Assembly: GCA_031365725.1 (NCBI GenBank)
Contig: JANLYQ010000030.1
Coordinates: 1 to 18,172 of the forward strand
Length of the DNA stretch: 18,172 nt
From: JANLYQ01 sp031365725
Lineage (GTDB): Bacteria > Actinomycetota > Actinomycetes > JACCUZ01
Reading direction: 5' to 3'
Numbering within the stretch: position 1 is the first letter of the stretch; every line of letters starts with the position of its first letter. A program made the position numbers and the translations under genes. Shown piece by piece: positions 15,339-18,172 of the stretch. The notes under the pieces were generated by a model. That model did not search any database, had not been told where the DNA came from, and was given only the letters and a program-made list of their open reading frames with translations.

Positions 15339-15419
15339 CAACGGCCGCATCGCCATCGCCCCAAGCCCTAGAGCGGTTCGCCACTATCGTCACCCGCCAC
15401 TCGGTGTTGTGATGGGGAG

Positions 15420-16721
15420 ATGGCGGACCTCCTCGCCCACGGACCCGACCAGGCGCGGCGGCGACCCCGCTGGCTCATACCGGCGTCGTTCGTCATGGTC
15501 GCCGCGGTGGTCTTGCTCGTCGCCCGCCCGGACCTGTGGCCACCGGGGGACAACGCGCTCCCGCAACCGTCGGGCTCGCTGTCGCCGAGGGCCGTGGCCA
15601 CTTCGCCGGCGCGGAGCGGCCCTGCCACGGTGCCGTCCAGTGACCTGCCCGCGTGGCCGGCCGCACCTGGCGCCTGCGGGAGCGAGGCCCAGCTGCCCCT
15701 GACCTCTCCGGGTCCGATGCACGCCACCACCGGTCTCACGATCCTGGTGGGAGGAGCCGGGTTGCGGGTGGTCGACATCGACACGGGGGCGGTGCGGCAG
15801 GTCGGTCGCGGCCAGGTGACCGAACTGGCGGCGTCCACGGCCGGAGTGTTCGCTCTCCGCGTCCGCTGTGACCAGCTGATCGGTCCAGCCGGGACCGTTC
15901 TCGCTCTTGACCCGGCTCGGCGAACGCTTACTACGGCCTTGGGAGGGCGGGCCGACAGTTTCCTGAGCGGACCGGACACCGTATGGGCGTTCTCCTATCC
16001 CGCTGATGTGGCCACGAGACCCATGGTCCTACGACCTGTCGACGGAGGCCGACCGGTGACGCTCCCGGTCGGGTTCGAAGCCGCCGCCGCCAACAGTCGG
16101 TTCTTTCTGGGGAGCGTCATTCGCGACGGCGAGCAACCGACCGATGGCGGCTTCGGAATCGCCACCGTGTCGCGTGCGCGACCGGCCGTCGTCCGTCACC
16201 TCGGGCGCGGCTACCCCGCCGCCGCCACCGACGGCTTCGCTCTCACCTACCGCAGTTGCGACCAGGCAGCCTCGTGTGAACTCACGTCGATACCCACTCG
16301 CCTCGGTGCTGCCACGCGTCACTTCCCGCTGCCGCCCGCTCGAGCTATCGCGTCGACGGTCGTCGTCAGTGTCGACGGCCGTTACGCCGCGTTTCAGCTC
16401 TCCCGCCCCGACCCGGACCCTCGCTACGCCCCGGGACATCCCGGCGGGCCTTCCGACCTTGCCGTGCAGGATCTGCGCACCGGCACGTTGTCACTGATCC
16501 CCGGTGTGGAACTGGCACCCAAGGCCGCCGCAGGACTCGGGTTCAGCCGCGATAGCCGGTGGCTGATCATCGCGCTGAACGAGGGCCGCCGCGCTCGGCT
16601 GCTCGTCTGGCGGCCTGGTCTGACCCAGGCGATGGAGTCCCCGGCCCGGTTACCAGGGGGAGTGCTCTACAGCGTGCCGGTTCTTGACGTCACTGATCGT
16701 GCCGGGCTGAGCCCACGCTAG
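15420..16721 (+). CDS. Membrane-anchored probable beta-propeller protein of unknown function
   Basis: 433 aa, ATG at 15420. GGGGAG directly abuts the ATG, which is too close for normal initiation, so the start is uncertain; no other start is close by. A basic N-terminus and one membrane helix (~19-36) are followed by a Pro/Ser-rich spacer and a large extracytoplasmic part. This has repeated beta-strand blades: GLTILVGGAGLRVVDIDTGA, GTVLALDPARRTLTTALGG, VSVDGRYAAFQLSR, DLAVQDLRTGTLSLIPG and GLGFSRDSRWLIIALNEGRR, which resemble WD40/TolB-like propeller strands. Four cysteines outside the membrane could form disulfides. No catalytic motif is visible. It stands alone between the 11-residue-repeat gene and the decayed DUF222 gene. 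Confidence 0.8.
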   Translation: MADLLAHGPDQARRRPRWLIPASFVMVAAVVLLVARPDLWPPGDNALPQPSGSLSPRAVATSPARSGPATVPSSDLPAWPAAPGACGSEAQLPLTSPGPMHATTGLTILVGGAGLRVVDIDTGAVRQVGRGQVTELAASTAGVFALRVRCDQLIGPAGTVLALDPARRTLTTALGGRADSFLSGPDTVWAFSYPADVATRPMVLRPVDGGRPVTLPVGFEAAAANSRFFLGSVIRDGEQPTDGGFGIATVSRARPAVVRHLGRGYPAAATDGFALTYRSCDQAASCELTSIPTRLGAATRHFPLPPARAIASTVVVSVDGRYAAFQLSRPDPDPRYAPGHPGGPSDLAVQDLRTGTLSLIPGVELAPKAAAGLGFSRDSRWLIIALNEGRRARLLVWRPGLTQAMESPARLPGGVLYSVPVLDVTDRAGLSPR

Positions 16722-16737
16722 GCGGCCCTAGGCGGCC
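16718..16737. repeat. Tandem 10-bp duplication CTAGGCGGCC x2
   Basis: CTAGGCGGCC at 16718-16727 is repeated exactly at 16728-16737. The first copy carries the stop of the propeller gene; the second carries, on the minus strand, the stop of the DUF222 tail frame. Confidence 0.85.
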
Positions 16738-17571
16738 TCGTTGCCCAGTGGCCAGCCGGCGGCGTGGCCCAGGATGCCGGGGATCTCGGACAGCGGCACG
16801 GTGGGCAGGAGTCGGCCGGTGGCGTTGACGGTGTTGGCGACCATGCCGTCGATGAGGTGGCCGAGGTCCATGGGCTGGCCGCCCCAGGCGGGCAGGGGCT
16901 CCGGTATCGGCCTCCTCCTCCGGCTGCACCTCCGCCTCCGCTCCGACGTCGGTGCGAGCCGCGGTGCCGGTGGCGTCGATCACCGCCGCGTCCTCGGGTG
17001 GCACGTGGAGGGTGAACACGACCGACCCGTCCGGGAGGTCCCGTCGGCGCAGCGACCGGGTCACCGTCGCCGAGGCGGAGCTCTCCTCCAGCAGCACTCG
17101 CCGCCAGGCCCGCACGATCCGCTCCAGCTGCGCGCCACTCGCCCCCAGCGCCAGATCCAGCAGCTCGGCCTCGGTCGCCGGGGTCGCGACCCTCACCAAC
17201 GCTCGCACCTTGCAGTAAGTCAGCGACGCCGACCCGAAAGCCGCCGCGATCACCGGCAACTGCCGCAAGGCGTGAGCAACCCGGACCTTCTCCCGGGCAG
17301 CAGTCAGTCCCATGCCCAGCCGCCAGGACAGACAGCGCGCCGCAGATCGCATCCCCAGGTTGCCCCATAGCCCCCGGTCGTCGAGGTCGACCAACACGTG
17401 CAGGAACTCCGCCTCCGCCACGGCCAGCGATCCGGCCAGCGCGCACAGGCGCGCCTCGAGATCGTCATCGCTCAGCGCCACCACACCCCCGCGGCCCGCG
17501 GAGTCGCAGCCCGGAGAAGCAGCAACCGGTGTCACGCCGGCAGGGGCATCAGCGCATGTCGAGGTCTCCAT
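16728..17571 (-). pseudogene. DUF222 (13E12-family) protein gene, internally deleted and frameshifted, HNH domain missing
   Basis: ATG at 17571. About 220 residues match the DUF222 region of 13E12-type HNH proteins: LAVAEAEFLHVLVDLDDRG, RCLSWRLGMGLTAAREKVRV, SLTYCKVRALVRVATPATE and LERIVRAWRRVLLEESSASA. Around 16905-16925 the good coding frame changes: the original frame degenerates into His/Arg/Pro-rich shadow, while another frame gives PEPLPAWGGQPMDLGHLIDG... ending in TAG at 16728-16730. That tail resembles the W-x-G-x-P-M-D-L stretch found after the HNH domain in this family (from memory). The central part, including HNH, is absent, so an internal deletion with frame loss is likely. The gene is probably dead. 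It lies beside a tRNA half-gene. Confidence 0.7.
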
Positions 17572-17703
17572 GACAAGACGCTACGAGGACCCCCGGACAC
17601 AGCCCGGCAGCGCGGCATCGAGCCTGACCGACCACCAGAAACGACTCCGCGGATTCGTCACCTGTGGACAGCCGGCCGCTGGACGACGGCAGTTGCGCGT
17701 GTG
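17572..17703. other. 132-bp gap between the DUF222 remnant and the tRNA-Ala fragment
   Basis: No gene is visible. It should contain the old DUF222 promoter and the downstream flank of the original tRNA-Ala gene. No clear terminator hairpin was found. Confidence 0.5.
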
Positions 17704-17750
17704 TGGAGACGAGGGGACTCGAACCCCTAACCCCCGCCTTGCAAAGGCGG
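17704..17750 (-). pseudogene. 3' half of tRNA-Ala (TGC); probable attachment-site remnant
   Basis: On the minus strand the sequence runs anticodon stem-loop CCGCC-TTTGCAA-GGCGG (17750-17734, anticodon TGC), variable loop GGGTT, T-arm AGGGG-TTCGAGT-CCCCT (17728-17712), acceptor 3' strand CGTCTCC and discriminator A (17704). Upstream of the anticodon stem there is no D-arm or matching 5' acceptor strand; the sequence continues as unrelated DNA. Exactly this 3' part of a tRNA is what integrases use as attachment core and leave duplicated at the far end of an integrated element. The intact tRNA-Ala should then lie beyond the right end of the window. Confidence 0.85.
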
Positions 17751-17829
17751 TAATTCAGAAGATCTTGTTCCAAGGGATTCACAGGTCAGGGGCGGCCAAG
17801 ACGCCTTGAACCCGCAACCGCAGAGTCTC

Positions 17830-17848
17830 CGTGCCACGCACGTGCCAC
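17830..17848. repeat. 8-bp direct repeat CGTGCCAC with 11-bp period beside the tRNA fragment
   Basis: CGTGCCAC occurs at 17830-17837 and 17841-17848. It sits ~80 bp from the tRNA-Ala fragment in a 156-bp stretch without genes (17751-17906). Short direct repeats spaced by one helical turn next to an att core are typical of integrase arm-type or excisionase sites, but this assignment is a guess. Confidence 0.4.
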
Positions 17849-17906
17849 ATCTCCTCGAACGGGCCGCCCAACTGCCGAGCGCGCATGCGGCGCTAGTCGG
17901 CTCGGG

Positions 17907-18143
17907 TTACCGCGTGGTCTGTCCAGAGCGAAGCTGCTCTAGCTGACGAAGTTCCCGCTTCCCGAGGTATTCGCCAGGGTGACTGCGAAGCGCAAGCAAG
18001 AACAACGGAGCAGTCAAGAGGGTTATCAGCCAGACGGCATAATGCAGCCACGTGTATGGGTGTTGAAACAAACTTCCGAGAGTGAGGGCCAACATAATTG
18101 GAAACGCGCCCTTCGCGGACCTGAGCAAAGCCTGATCGATCAT
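17907..18143 (-). CDS. Small two-helix membrane protein of unknown function (78 aa)
   Basis: ATG at 18143 with GAGAGG about 11-12 bases upstream; stop TAA. Two hydrophobic segments are visible: AFPIMLALTLGSLF (~13-26) and YAVWLITLLTAPLFLLAL (~35-52). A charged C-terminal tail follows (GEYLGKRELRQLEQLRSGQ). Base composition is visibly less GC-rich than everything left of 17750, with more A/T in third positions, which fits imported DNA. I do not recognise the family. It is the first candidate gene of the presumed integrated element and reads toward the attachment site. Confidence 0.6.
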   Translation of the reverse strand: MIDQALLRSAKGAFPIMLALTLGSLFQHPYTWLHYAVWLITLLTAPLFLLALRSHPGEYLGKRELRQLEQLRSGQTTR

Positions 18144-18172
18144 TCTCTGGTGATCCTCTCGTCGGGCAAATA

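Noticed and set aside
17704..17782. Complete tRNA-Ala gene
   Set aside because: No D-arm or complementary 5' acceptor strand is found upstream of the anticodon stem, so only the 3' half is present.

Overview
The window is high-GC DNA with many GTG starts, 4-bp start/stop overlaps and strong third-position G/C bias. It carries the conserved actinobacterial cell-wall and division cluster fhaA-fhaB-pstP-rodA-pbpA-pknA-pknB, with trpG/pabA, a class E sortase, DUF881, crgA, a rhomboid protease and a cyclophilin nearby. This is the origin-proximal neighbourhood known from Mycobacterium, Streptomyces and relatives, so the source is an actinomycete (Actinomycetota). I cannot fix the genus.

Layout. 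(1) 1-1520: the 3' end of a peptidoglycan-binding-domain gene, a small conserved protein, a minus-strand HepT/MntA-type toxin-antitoxin pair whose antitoxin carries an XRE helix-turn-helix, and tRNA-Leu(CAG). (2) 1730-10474: a seven-gene plus-strand operon. It encodes two FHA proteins, the PP2C phosphatase PstP, the SEDS glycosyltransferase RodA/FtsW, the class A-independent transpeptidase PbpA, and the Ser/Thr kinases PknA and PknB. Both kinases carry extracellular PASTA domains. (3) 10471-12678: a minus-strand chain DUF881 > sortase E > 54-aa membrane protein > trpG/pabA, each joined by a 4-bp overlap. (4) 12757-14510: crgA (plus), then the minus-strand pair cyclophilin > rhomboid. A cluster of DnaA-box-like 9-mers lies in the convergent crgA/rhomboid gap. 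(5) 14664-16721: two plus-strand membrane-anchored proteins of unknown role, one with 11-residue repeats and one a probable beta-propeller. (6) 16728-18172: a decayed DUF222 (13E12-family) gene, the detached 3' half of a tRNA-Ala gene, and visibly less GC-rich DNA with one small membrane-protein ORF. This looks like the left end of an integrated element that continues past the window.

The genes of region 2 form one circuit. PknA and PknB sense muropeptides or lipid II through PASTA domains and phosphorylate FHA-binding and wall-synthesis partners, PstP reverses this, and RodA plus PbpA polymerise and cross-link peptidoglycan. CrgA links the same machinery to the divisome.

Most interesting points: the tRNA-Ala half-gene with nearby 11-bp-period repeats (probable attachment site), the HTH-fused MntA antitoxin with a palindrome over its own predicted leaderless promoter, the rhomboid gene whose zinc-finger N-terminus requires a non-canonical CTG start, the DnaA-box cluster between convergent genes, and the 11-residue repeat protein. 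I found no CRISPR array, insertion sequence or clearly novel multi-gene system.
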